A stretch of DNA of 39,305 nt from Pseudomonas sp. GM48 (GCF_000282335.1 NZ_AKJM01000006.1:1-39305), one strand, 5' to 3'. Positions 24,364-32,685 are shown, counted from the first letter of the stretch. The notes: generated from the letters alone by a model not told the origin. Translations and numbers: made by a program.

Positions 24364-26463
24364 TCACTCCTGACCGAGGCGAATCAACGCATCGACCGCA
24401 GTTGTGCCTTGGGCACCGACCAACAATGGGTTCACATCGAGTTCCAGCAACTGTGCGGCGTTCTCGCAGGCGTAATCGGCCACGGCGCGGATGGCGGTCA
24501 CCAGGGCCTCTAGGTCTGCAGACTCGCGACCACGGAAACCTTGCAGCAACGGCGCGCTGCGCAGGCTGAGCAGGGCATTGCGGATGGCGCCGTCGGTGGT
24601 CGGCAGCAACAGGCTGCGACTGTCCTTGAGCAACTCCACCAGAATGCCGCCGGCACCGATCACCAGCGCGAGGCCGAAATCGTTTTCGCGTTTGATGCCG
24701 ACGATCAGTTCGGCCAGTGGCGGTTTGGCCATTGGCTCCAGCAAAAGCTGATCGAACGCTACGCCTGGCGCGTAAGCGGCAATGCTGGCGCGCATCTTCT
24801 CCAGTGCAGCGCTCAATGCCGCGCCATCCTTGAGGTTCAGCGCCACGGCACCGGCCTCGGTCTTGTGCGGCAGCTGTGCGCTAACGGCTTTCAAGACCAG
24901 CGGATAGCCCAGTGATTCGGCATCCTTCAGGGCTTGCTCCGGGGTGCTCAACACGCCGTTTGGCGTCGGCAGGCCAAAGGCTTTCAACGCCTGTTTGGAA
25001 TCCCATTCATTGAGCAAGTGCCCTTCGCCTTCCAGCGCGTGCGGGCACAGCGGCACCAGTGCCGATTCACCCAAAGCCAACAAAGCCTGGCGATTGCGTT
25101 GATAACCGGCGATGCGGCCCCACGCGGCCAATCCGTCTTCAACGCCCTGCAAGGCCGCGACGCCTTGTGCGTGCAAACGTTCACGAGCATGGGCCGGCAG
25201 CAACTCGGGGAACGCCGAGGTGACAAAACCGGTCTTGCCGTGACGTTGCAGTGCTGCGCAGTACAGCTCCAGCAGCAGGTCACATTCCTTGCGCTCGCCG
25301 GTGAACTCAGACGGGTAGTCGAGTACCAGCATCGCCGCATCGGCTTCGGTGCGCAGGGCACTGTCGAGCATGCGGTTCAAGGCTTCGCCGTCGCCCCAGA
25401 TGGCCGTGGTGAAGTCCAGCGGATTGACCAGGTTGGCGTAGCTCGGCAGCACTTGCGCGAGTTCGCCGACCTGTCCTTGATCGAGTTTCGGCAGGCCCAG
25501 GTCGTTGCGTTCGGCGTAGTCGGCAATCAGCCCTGCGTCGCCGCCGGAACAGGCCAGCGCGATCAGGCTATTGCCTGCCGGCAGGTTGCCGCAAGCGGCG
25601 GCTTTCAGGGTTTCTACAAAACTCACCGGGCCGCTGACGCGAATCACGCCGAGACGGTCGAACAGCGTGTCGTACAGCGCATCGGAGCCGGACAGCGAAC
25701 TGGTGTGACTCAAGGCCAGTTCGGCGCCGATCTGCGACACGCCGGTTTTCAGTGCAATGATCGGGATGCCCTTCTCCAGTGCCTTATGTGCGGCGCGGGC
25801 GAAACCCGGGACGTTTTTCAGCCCTTCAAGGTGCAGGCCGATGGCGGTGACCCGCGGCTCGTCGAGCAGCACGTCCATCAATTCAGCCACGCCCAGTTGC
25901 GCCTGATTGCCGACCGAAGCCATGTAGGCCACTGGCAGCGAACGGTCGCTCATGGACAGGTTGTAGGCGAAGTTGCCGCTCTGGGTCAGCACCGCCACGC
26001 CCTTCTCCACCGCTTTGCCGCCGTGGGCCACCGGCCACAGCGCGGAGCTGTGCAGGTAGTCGAGCAGGCCGTAGCAGTTGGGGCCAAGCAAGGCCATGTC
26101 GCCAGCGGCCTTGAGCAATTGCTGTTGCAGGGCCTGGCCTTCGGCGCCGGTTTCGGCGAAACCCGAGGCGTAGCAGATCGCGCCGCCGGCGCCGACGGCG
26201 GCCAGTTCGGCCACGCAGGTTAGCGTCAGTTCGCGGTTGGTGGCGATGAACACAGCGTCCGGGCCGCAAGGCAGCTCGGCAACGCTGCGCACGCACGGCA
26301 CACCTTCAAGGCTGTCGTGCTGTGGATTGACCAGCCACATTTGCCCTTGGTAGCCACCTTCGGCACAACGCTTGAGGGCGCGCGCCATGCTGCGGCCACC
26401 GACAAACGCGACGTGCTGCGGCGCAAGCATGCGTTTGAGGTTGTCACGAATTTTCTGGGACAT
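24364..26463 (-). CDS. NDP-forming acyl-CoA synthetase, fused alpha-beta
   Basis: A 699-residue enzyme of the acetyl-CoA synthetase (ADP-forming)/acyl-CoA ligase family. The N-terminal CoA-binding Rossmann domain (about 9-130, VAFVGGRSMARAL to LLGPNCYG) is followed by the succinyl-CoA-ligase-like domains with the phosphohistidine H253 in LSHTSSLSG, and an ATP-grasp domain from about 480 (YPLVLKAVSAQLPHKTEAGAV). It starts 18 bases after the acyl-CoA dehydrogenase and couples closely to aruI. Its acid substrate is unknown; position suggests 4-guanidinobutyrate or a related carboxylate of the arginine pathway. Confidence 0.9.
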   Translation of the reverse strand: MSQKIRDNLKRMLAPQHVAFVGGRSMARALKRCAEGGYQGQMWLVNPQHDSLEGVPCVRSVAELPCGPDAVFIATNRELTLTCVAELAAVGAGGAICYASGFAETGAEGQALQQQLLKAAGDMALLGPNCYGLLDYLHSSALWPVAHGGKAVEKGVAVLTQSGNFAYNLSMSDRSLPVAYMASVGNQAQLGVAELMDVLLDEPRVTAIGLHLEGLKNVPGFARAAHKALEKGIPIIALKTGVSQIGAELALSHTSSLSGSDALYDTLFDRLGVIRVSGPVSFVETLKAAACGNLPAGNSLIALACSGGDAGLIADYAERNDLGLPKLDQGQVGELAQVLPSYANLVNPLDFTTAIWGDGEALNRMLDSALRTEADAAMLVLDYPSEFTGERKECDLLLELYCAALQRHGKTGFVTSAFPELLPAHARERLHAQGVAALQGVEDGLAAWGRIAGYQRNRQALLALGESALVPLCPHALEGEGHLLNEWDSKQALKAFGLPTPNGVLSTPEQALKDAESLGYPLVLKAVSAQLPHKTEAGAVALNLKDGAALSAALEKMRASIAAYAPGVAFDQLLLEPMAKPPLAELIVGIKRENDFGLALVIGAGGILVELLKDSRSLLLPTTDGAIRNALLSLRSAPLLQGFRGRESADLEALVTAIRAVADYACENAAQLLELDVNPLLVGAQGTTAVDALIRLGQE

Positions 26464-26481
26464 GGTTGTTCTCCGGTCCGA

Positions 26482-27642
26482 TCAGCGCAGCAGCGGCCGC
26501 AGCAGCTCGCGGGAAATGATGTGGCGCTGGATTTCCGAAGTGCCTTCCCAGATCCGTTCGATCCGTGCGTTACGCCAGATGCGCTCCACCGGACCTTCGT
26601 CCATCAGGCCCATGCCGCCGAAAATCTGTACCGCTTCATCGGCGGTACGGCCGAGCACTTCACTGGCGAACAGCTTGGCCATGCCGGCCTCGCCATCGGT
26701 CATGGTGCCCTGATCCATTTTCCACGCGGTGTGCAGGGTCAGCAGTTCGGCGGCGCGAATTTGCGTGGCCATGTCGGCCAATTTGAATGACACGCCCTGG
26801 TAAGTACCGATGGGCTGGCCGAATTGCTTGCGGTCCGCTGCCCATTGCAGCGACACATCCAGTGCGCGCTGGGCCTGACCGACGCAGTTGGCCGCAACCA
26901 TTACCCGCCCGGCAGTCAGCCAGGCGTTGGCCACATCCCAGCCTTTGCCGACTTCGCCCAGCACTTTGCTGGCCGGCACACGACAGTCGTCGAAGAACAT
27001 TTCGAAGGTGTGGTAACCACGGTTGCTCACGCACTTCGGCCCACGGCGAATGGTCATGCCCGGGGTGTTGCGGTCGACCAGGAACGAGGTCACGGCGTTA
27101 CGCTTTTTGCCGTTGTGTTCGTAGGTGTCGGTCACGGCGAAGACGATGGCGAAATCGGCATGCCCGGCGTGGCTGATGAAATGCTTGCTGCCATTGAGAA
27201 TGAAGTCGTCGCCTTCACGCACGGCGCGGGTCTTGATCGCATTGGCATCGGAACCGGCACCCGGCTCGGTCAGGGCGAAGCAGTCGATTTTCTCGCCCTG
27301 GATGCACGGCAACAGGTAGTCGTTGATCTGGTCGCCGGTACAGGCCATGAGGATTTTCGACGGCCGCGCGACAAACACGTGCAGCGCCCAGGAGACCTTC
27401 GACAGTTCACGTTCGATCAGCGCCTGGGACAGGTAGTCCAGGCCACCGCCGCCCACTTCTTCGGGCATGTTGAAGGCGTAGAACCCGGCGGCGATCGCCT
27501 TGCCGCGAATCTGCGCCGCCAGTTCCGGGGAGACCTCGTCGGCGCGGTCGACTTGCTCTTCATAGGGCAGCAGTTCCTTCTCGACGAAGCTGCGTACCGA
27601 GTCCACCAACATTTCTTGTTCTTGGGTCAGTTGGAAATTCAT
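26482..27642 (-). CDS. Acyl-CoA dehydrogenase
   Basis: A 386-residue FAD-dependent acyl-CoA dehydrogenase. FAD/substrate motifs CFALTEPGAGSDA and FISHAGHAD, the helix DRKQFGQPIGTYQGV and the C-terminal active-site region RIWEGTSEIQRHII with a glutamate at about 366 (the usual short-chain position) are present. The open frame extends 82 codons upstream through the intergenic space and the crotonase gene in another frame, so the ATG at 27642, which starts MNFQLTQEQEML, is used. It would oxidise an acyl-CoA made by the neighbouring ligase to the 2-enoyl-CoA. Confidence 0.92.
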   Translation of the reverse strand: MNFQLTQEQEMLVDSVRSFVEKELLPYEEQVDRADEVSPELAAQIRGKAIAAGFYAFNMPEEVGGGGLDYLSQALIERELSKVSWALHVFVARPSKILMACTGDQINDYLLPCIQGEKIDCFALTEPGAGSDANAIKTRAVREGDDFILNGSKHFISHAGHADFAIVFAVTDTYEHNGKKRNAVTSFLVDRNTPGMTIRRGPKCVSNRGYHTFEMFFDDCRVPASKVLGEVGKGWDVANAWLTAGRVMVAANCVGQAQRALDVSLQWAADRKQFGQPIGTYQGVSFKLADMATQIRAAELLTLHTAWKMDQGTMTDGEAGMAKLFASEVLGRTADEAVQIFGGMGLMDEGPVERIWRNARIERIWEGTSEIQRHIISRELLRPLLR

Positions 27643-27682
27643 GCTGCTACCTGTTGTTCGTGTACTGAAAGAAGTGTGGGAA

Positions 27683-28474
27683 TCAACGGCCGACGAAACG
27701 TGCCGGACGTTTTTCCATGGCGGCGCGCAGGGCTTCGTTGCCGTCTTCGCTGCGACCGCACAACAGGCCGGCGGCGAGCTCGGCCTGCAGTTGTTCCGCC
27801 AGGCTGCGTTCGGCGCCTTCGCGCATGAGTTTTTTGGTCTGGGCGAAGGCGAAGGTCGGCCCGCTGGCCAGGCGTGCAGCGAGTTCACTGGCTACGGTCA
27901 GCAGCTGATCATCAGCGCAGACTTCACCGACCAGGCCGGCACTCAGGGCACGGTCCGCGCCCCACAATTCGTCGAGGAACAGCAGACGCTTGGCCTGTTC
28001 GCTGCCGATCAGGCGTGGCAGGTGCCAACTGGCGCCGGCATCCGGCGAGTACGCCATGCTGGTGTAGCCGGCCTTGAAGCGTGCCGACTGGCCGGCAATG
28101 CGCAGGTCGCAGCACAGGGTCAGGTCCATCCCGGCGCCGACGGCGGTGCCATTGATGGCGGCGATGGTCGGTTTTTCCAGACTGTGCAGGCGGGTCATCA
28201 GGGCGTGGGCGGTTTCGGTCCAGCCGTAGGTTTCCAGCGCGCCCCGGGCTTCGGCATCGGCCCATTCGTCGAGGTCGGCGCCAGCGCAGAAGCTGCGGCC
28301 ACTGCCCGTCAATACCACCACACGCACCGCTGGATCGGCATTGAAACCGTCGAGCAAGGTGTGCAGGTTTTTCAGCGTCGGAATGTCCAGCGCATTGCGC
28401 TGGGCAGTGCGATTGAGGGTGATCCAGGCAGCGCCTGCTTCGACCTGGCTGAGCAGCGACGATTGAGTGGTCAT
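27683..28474 (-). CDS. Crotonase-family protein, PaaG-like isomerase rather than classical hydratase
   Basis: A 263-residue enoyl-CoA hydratase/isomerase family member. The oxyanion-hole motifs are GRSFCAGADLDEW (59-71) and NGTAVGAGMDL (108-118). At the two positions where crotonases carry catalytic glutamates, this protein has D117 and, in the segment YSPDAGASW, D145. This matches PaaG (IPDSGGTW with catalytic Asp) better than hydratases. It is the first gene of the arginine-transaminase operon and lies 40 bases upstream of the acyl-CoA dehydrogenase. The chosen start has GAGGATT upstream; an alternative ATG 29 codons earlier lies within the promoter. An isomerase or double-bond shift role is likely, substrate unknown. 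Confidence 0.88.
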   Translation of the reverse strand: MTTQSSLLSQVEAGAAWITLNRTAQRNALDIPTLKNLHTLLDGFNADPAVRVVVLTGSGRSFCAGADLDEWADAEARGALETYGWTETAHALMTRLHSLEKPTIAAINGTAVGAGMDLTLCCDLRIAGQSARFKAGYTSMAYSPDAGASWHLPRLIGSEQAKRLLFLDELWGADRALSAGLVGEVCADDQLLTVASELAARLASGPTFAFAQTKKLMREGAERSLAEQLQAELAAGLLCGRSEDGNEALRAAMEKRPARFVGR

Positions 28475-28524
28475 GGGAATCCTCGAATTATTGTGATTGG
28501 TCTGAGGTGATGCGACTTGAGGCC

Positions 28525-28554
28525 ATACTAAACGAGTGTTCAGTAAGACGGCAA
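28525..28554 (-). promoter_or_regulatory. Promoter of the CoA/arginine-transaminase operon with overlapping TetR-type operator
   Basis: On the minus strand TTGCCG (28554-28549) and TAGTAT (28530-28525) are 18 bases apart, predicting a start near 28518 and a leader of about 45 bases. The spacer and -10 box hold an imperfect palindrome at 28526-28545 (TACTGAAC, four central bases, GTTTAGTA) in which 7 of 8 outer pairs match. A dyad lying between the boxes is a classical repressor position. A related site (CTGAAC-N4-GTACAG) is upstream of the TetR gene at 34970-34987. Confidence 0.55.
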
Positions 28555-28692
28555 TCAGCATGCGGGATGGGCTGTAACAGCCTGAAAAAATAGATAACGT
28601 ATTGGTTTTATTGAGTTTATTTTTGATTGGCGGACATTGGACTCTGTCGCTGTTACAACTTCGAACAACTGCCTACGCCCACCACAAAACAA

Positions 28693-28786
28693 CTGTGGGA
28701 GCGGGCTTGCTCGCGAAGAGACCCTGTCAGTCAACATTGATGGTGACTGACACTCCGCTTTCGCGAGCAAGCCCGCTCCCACAGGG
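28693..28786. repeat. REP inverted pair after the permease gene
   Basis: CTGTGGGAGCGGGCTTGCTC at 28693 and its inverse ending CCCACAGG at 28786 form a converging pair with a 45-base spacer. It lies 23 bases after the permease stop (28809) and would cap its transcript. Confidence 0.9.
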
Positions 28787-28808
28787 GGGAAGTGTTTAGT
28801 TCAAGGGA

Positions 28809-30221
28809 TCAGGCAGTCGGCAAGCTCGGTGCCAACACGCCCTGACGCTTGCGATGAATCAGGAAGTACGCGCCATAGCACAGCGCAACGAATCCAAAGC
28901 CCCAATACAGCGACGGACGCTGGGTTTCATCCAGGGCCAGGAACACGAACAACGAGCAGCACAGCGTGATACACATCAGCGGCAATACCGGGAACCACGG
29001 CGCACGGTACTTCAGGTCGCTGAGTTTGCCGCCGTCACGCAGATACGCCTTGCGGAACTTGTATTGCGCCAGCGCGATGACAATCCAGGTCACGGTGCCG
29101 GACATGCCGCTCACCGCCATCAGCACCATGAACAAGGTGTCGGCGGCGACGAAACTGGTCATCAGCGACACCAGCGCGAAGCACAAGGTGATGCTCAAGG
29201 CGCGCAATGGCACGCCGCGCTTGCTCAATGGCGAAAGACTTTTTGGCGCCATACCGGTTTTTGACATCGCCCACAGAATGCGTGTCGAGGCATACAGGCC
29301 GGAGTTGCCCACCGACAGGATCGCGGTGAGGATCACGAAGTTCATCAGGTCGGCGGCGTAAGGAATGCCAACCATGTCGAATACCTGCACGAACGGGCTT
29401 TCCATCAAACCCGCCTGCTGCCAAGGCACGATGGCCGACAGCACGACAATCGCCAGCACATAGAAAATCAGCACGCGGAACACCACGTTGCGTACGGCGC
29501 GGGGAATGCTTTTTTCCGGCTGATCGGTTTCACCGGCGGCCACGCCCATGATCTCGCAACCCTGGAACGCGTAGACCACGGTCATCATCACCGCGAACAC
29601 TGCTGACAGGCCATTGGGGAACAGCGAATCACCGATCAGGTTGGTCATCATCGGCGCGGGTGCACCACTGCTCAGGGGCATTACGCCGAAAATCACCAGC
29701 ACGCCAACCACGATGAAACCGAGAATCGCCGCGACCTTGATCCCCGAGAACCAGTATTCCGCTTCACCGAAAGCGCGGGTCGCCAAGGCATTGATGCCGA
29801 ACAGCACCACCACGAACAGTGCCGACCAGTACCAGATCGGCACCGTCGGGAACCAGCGCGTCATCAGCATGCCGGCCGCAGTGAATTCCAAACCGACAGT
29901 GGTGGCCCAACTCATCCAGTACACCCAGCCGATCATGAACCCGGTGGCCGGGCCGATGTATTTGGTGGCATGGGTCTGGAACGAACCGGACACCGGCATC
30001 TGCACCGACAGTTCACCCAGGCAGACCATCACCAGGTACATCAGGAAACCCGCGACCAGGTAAGCCAGAATCGCCCCGACCGGCCCGCCCTGGTTGATGG
30101 TCACGCCGGAGCCCATGAACAACCCGGTGCCGATGACGCCGCCCAGGGACAACATGAAAATGTGCCGGCTCTTGAGGGCACGGGTCAGCTGTATGCCTTT
30201 ACGATCAGTGTTTTCGTTCAT
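28809..30221 (-). CDS. Amino-acid permease, APC family
   Basis: A 470-residue inner-membrane permease of the amino-acid/polyamine/organocation superfamily. It has about 12 hydrophobic segments, with the GVIGTGLFMGSG substrate-binding loop in the first (28-39), a charged N-terminal tail (MNENTDRKGIQLTRALKSR) and the consensus segment FQGCEIMGVAAGETDQPEKS. It belongs to the GABA/lysine/histidine type. Its position beside aruHI and aruRS fits uptake of arginine or another basic amino acid, as for PA4981 in P. aeruginosa (from memory). A small open frame with its own ribosome site precedes it (30231-30305). Confidence 0.9.
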   Translation of the reverse strand: MNENTDRKGIQLTRALKSRHIFMLSLGGVIGTGLFMGSGVTINQGGPVGAILAYLVAGFLMYLVMVCLGELSVQMPVSGSFQTHATKYIGPATGFMIGWVYWMSWATTVGLEFTAAGMLMTRWFPTVPIWYWSALFVVVLFGINALATRAFGEAEYWFSGIKVAAILGFIVVGVLVIFGVMPLSSGAPAPMMTNLIGDSLFPNGLSAVFAVMMTVVYAFQGCEIMGVAAGETDQPEKSIPRAVRNVVFRVLIFYVLAIVVLSAIVPWQQAGLMESPFVQVFDMVGIPYAADLMNFVILTAILSVGNSGLYASTRILWAMSKTGMAPKSLSPLSKRGVPLRALSITLCFALVSLMTSFVAADTLFMVLMAVSGMSGTVTWIVIALAQYKFRKAYLRDGGKLSDLKYRAPWFPVLPLMCITLCCSLFVFLALDETQRPSLYWGFGFVALCYGAYFLIHRKRQGVLAPSLPTA

Positions 30222-30230
30222 GTCGGCACC

Positions 30231-30305
30231 TCAGCAGTCGATGAGGTGAGCAGCGCGCGACAGGACGTCACGGCGCAGGGAGGGATCAGCTTTACGGCAA
30301 TTCAT
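30231..30305 (-). CDS. Candidate 24-residue leader peptide before the permease
   Basis: An ATG at 30305 with GGAG nine bases upstream opens a 24-codon frame that starts MNCRKADPSL, ends HLIDC and stops (TGA) 9 bases before the permease ATG. It holds four arginine codons in 24, two adjacent (RRD). The well-placed ribosome site and the stop just before the next ribosome site are typical of regulatory leader peptides. Too short for homology; it may be an upstream frame that couples permease translation to arginine supply. The peptide itself has no recognisable domain. Confidence 0.45.
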   Translation of the reverse strand: MNCRKADPSLRRDVLSRAAHLIDC

Positions 30306-30316
30306 TATTATTATCT

Positions 30317-30363
30317 CCAATAAGCTTCGAAGACCGCGCTGCGGCGGTTGCGTCGATTATTGG
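30317..30363 (-). promoter_or_regulatory. Structured 5' leader upstream of the permease leader peptide
   Basis: On the minus strand CCAATAA (30363-30357) and TTATTGG (30323-30317) are perfect inverted complements that enclose a second perfect hairpin (ACCGC...GCGGT, 30348-30333). The second arm of the outer stem ends within the GGAG ribosome site of the leader peptide (30305), so folding would mask it. This may be an attenuator-like element; no known riboswitch class was recognised. Confidence 0.35.
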
Positions 30364-30400
30364 AAAGCCATGTAAGTTCGCGTTGACCGTAAGGATCGAA

Positions 30401-30429
30401 GTTGTACAAAGTCGTAACAAACTTGTACG
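30401..30429. promoter_or_regulatory. Tandem direct repeats, candidate AruR (OmpR-type) binding site
   Basis: TTGTAC occurs at 30402-30407 and 30423-30428, 21 bases apart, with a related GTCGTAAC between them. OmpR-family regulators often bind direct repeats spaced by about one helical turn, and two turns separate these outer repeats. The site abuts the aruS stop and lies about 180 bases upstream of the permease, suggesting that AruR controls the permease from here. Confidence 0.35.
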
Positions 30430-32685
30430 TCAGCTCTGCAACAGGCCTTTGAGGGTCTGCAGCGCGTGTTGCAATTGCTCATCCAGCGTGGGGTTCATGT
30501 GGCGGATCGCCGATTCATCGTTGCCCAGGGCTAACGTCTCCAGTGCCCTGAGCGTCGTGGCCAGTGAGCGAAAACCCAGCGAATCGCAGCTACCGGCCAA
30601 ACGGTGCGCCAGTTGCGCGACCTCGGTGCAGTCGTCAGCGGCAATGGCTTCATTCAACGCATCGCGGTGCTGCAGGATCGAGTCGCGCAGCACTGCCAGC
30701 AGACTCTGGACCTTTTGCTCGCCGAGCAGGTTGCGATGAGTCTGCAACAACGGCCAATCCATTGTCTCATCGCTCAGAAGCGACTCGGCGACGGACGCAT
30801 GCCCTTCCAGCACCTGGCGCAGGTTTTCCAGCTTCAAGGGCTTGGCCAGGACACCGTCCATGCCGGCCTCCAGATAACCGCGCACCAGCGCCGGCTGCAC
30901 GCTGGCGGTCAGGGCGAAGATACGGCTGTGGCGGTTCGGCCCGTCGATGTTGCGGATCTGTCGGCACAACTCAACACCGCTGATGCCCGGCAGATGCACG
31001 TCCAGCAGCAACAGATCGAAAGCCTGCGCCGCGCAGAGTTCCAGCGCCTGCTCCGCCTCTTCGGCCAGCCATACCCGGTGACCGTCCCGTTGCAGCAAAC
31101 CCTTGGCCACTTCGCGGTTGAGCGCCACGTCTTCGACCACCAGGATGTTCAGTGCCGGTCCCGCTGCCCGCACCGGCGCGACTTCAACCGCAGCGCTGGC
31201 CGGCTGCAAGGACAGCTCGAACCAGAAGCAACTGCCGCGCCCCACTTCGCTGTCCACGCCGATGCAGCCGCCCATCTGCTCCACCAGATGTTTGCAGATC
31301 GCCAACCCCAACCCCGTACCGCCAAAACGCTGGGCCACTTCTTCACTGGCCTGGGTGAAACGCTCGAAAATCTTCGCCTGCATCGCCGGGGCAATACCGA
31401 TGCCGTCGTCAGTGACGCTGACCCGCAGCCGCTGCCCGGTCTGTTCGCCCGTTTCGCTGAGAAGTGCCACCTCTACGCTGACTTCGCCGCCTTCGGTGAA
31501 CTTGATCGCGTTGGCCAGCAGGTTGCTCAGCACCTGGCGCAGGAACTGCTCGGCGCCGTGGTGATGTTCGGCAATTCGCTGATCGACCCGGCAACTCAGG
31601 ATCGTGTCGTTGTTCAGCGCTCGCGGTTCCAACAGTGTCAGCACTTCATCAAGCAACTGGCGCAGCGAGAAATCCACCGGTTCGGGATGGCTGACGCCCT
31701 CCTCCAGCTTGGCGAAGTACAGCACTTCATTGAGGATCGTCAGCAAGCCTTCGCCGGCCTTGTGCAAGGCATCCAGGCGTTTGCCGTCCTGGGCATCCAG
31801 ACGCGCACCGCGCAGCAATTCGGCCATGCCGAGGATGCCATTGAGGGGCGTGCGCAGTTCATGGCTCATGGTCGCCAGAAACCTCGACTTGGCGAGGTTG
31901 GCCGCTTCCGCATCGTCTTTGGCACGCATCAGGCTGGCGGTACGGCGCTCAACCATTTTCAGCAGTTCGTCACGGTTGTCCTGCAAGGCCAGGCGATCGG
32001 TTTCCCGGCGCTCGATGTCGTGCAGGATCGCCCGGCGCATGTCATCCAGGGCGTGGGCCACGGTGTCGATTTCGTCACTGCCGCGGCGCTTGTCCAGGTG
32101 CAGGGGTTCCTGCCATTCACCAGCGGCGATGCGCCGGGCAAACTCGGCCATGACTTTCAGGTGCCGGGTCACCAGTCGATAAAACAACCCCGACAACGCC
32201 ACGGCCAGACCGCATAGAAACACCGCCATCCACAACAGGCTGGTCAACCCGGTAGCGTAGAGACGCTGGTACACCGCTCCCAGATCGGTACTGACCTCCA
32301 GTTCGCCCAGATTGCGCAATGGGCCGGACGGTGGCTGATAGTCCAGGGCAAAACGCTCGATACGCAGCGGTCCCGTGGGATCCGGATTGCCCTGTAGCAG
32401 GTCGAAATCGGCGCTGGTCAAGTGCACCCGCGCGACGTCTGAGAAGTCCACCAGACCGCGCAACTGCACGTTCAACTGTTCCTGGTTCAAGTCCCAGAGG
32501 CTGCGCTCGAGGCTGGCCAGGTAGCCGGCGCGGATCAGCTCCATGCGTGAATCGATGTCGCGCATTTCCCGCCGATACTCGATGTACAGTTGCACGCTGC
32601 TGGCCAGCACGGTGAAGCACAGGCTGAATAGCAGAATGAACAGCAGCAGGCGCCGCAGCAGTCCACCGGGCCGGGCACGAATCAT
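30430..32685 (-). CDS. aruS: Hybrid sensor histidine kinase
   Basis: A 751-residue membrane-bound hybrid kinase. In order: TM1 (about 11-33), periplasmic part, TM2 (146-170), HAMP (171-225), coiled-coil linker, HisKA with phosphoacceptor H275 (TMSHELRTPLNG), HATPase (NLLANAIKF, DDGIGIAP, GGTGLGLAICK), receiver with D562 (LLLLDVHLPG) and HPt with H694 (QLAHRLAGSCDSLG). This gives a full H-D-H relay. The frame extends 104 codons upstream, but the ATG at 32685 overlaps the preceding stop (ATGA) and fits. With AruR encoded upstream and aruHI nearby I assign AruS; it probably senses arginine through the periplasmic protein encoded just before it. Confidence 0.85.
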   Translation of the reverse strand: MIRARPGGLLRRLLLFILLFSLCFTVLASSVQLYIEYRREMRDIDSRMELIRAGYLASLERSLWDLNQEQLNVQLRGLVDFSDVARVHLTSADFDLLQGNPDPTGPLRIERFALDYQPPSGPLRNLGELEVSTDLGAVYQRLYATGLTSLLWMAVFLCGLAVALSGLFYRLVTRHLKVMAEFARRIAAGEWQEPLHLDKRRGSDEIDTVAHALDDMRRAILHDIERRETDRLALQDNRDELLKMVERRTASLMRAKDDAEAANLAKSRFLATMSHELRTPLNGILGMAELLRGARLDAQDGKRLDALHKAGEGLLTILNEVLYFAKLEEGVSHPEPVDFSLRQLLDEVLTLLEPRALNNDTILSCRVDQRIAEHHHGAEQFLRQVLSNLLANAIKFTEGGEVSVEVALLSETGEQTGQRLRVSVTDDGIGIAPAMQAKIFERFTQASEEVAQRFGGTGLGLAICKHLVEQMGGCIGVDSEVGRGSCFWFELSLQPASAAVEVAPVRAAGPALNILVVEDVALNREVAKGLLQRDGHRVWLAEEAEQALELCAAQAFDLLLLDVHLPGISGVELCRQIRNIDGPNRHSRIFALTASVQPALVRGYLEAGMDGVLAKPLKLENLRQVLEGHASVAESLLSDETMDWPLLQTHRNLLGEQKVQSLLAVLRDSILQHRDALNEAIAADDCTEVAQLAHRLAGSCDSLGFRSLATTLRALETLALGNDESAIRHMNPTLDEQLQHALQTLKGLLQS

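Larger units (their letters stand above)
28475..28808. other. Intergenic control region upstream of the arginine/CoA operon
   Basis: This 334-base gap contains promoter boxes and a TetR-type dyad (28525-28554) near the crotonase start. Beyond these is an AT-rich stretch with several T and A runs (28586-28635), and next to the permease stop a REP pair (28693-28786). I see no convincing gene. Confidence 0.65.

Noticed and set aside
22659..24569. Long plus-strand open frame of 636 codons
   Set aside because: Antisense to the ThDP decarboxylase, rich in H, R, Q and G with no recognisable domain; a composition artefact.
30604..32217. Plus-strand open frame of 537 codons
   Set aside because: Antisense to the hybrid sensor kinase, which has all expected motifs on the minus strand.
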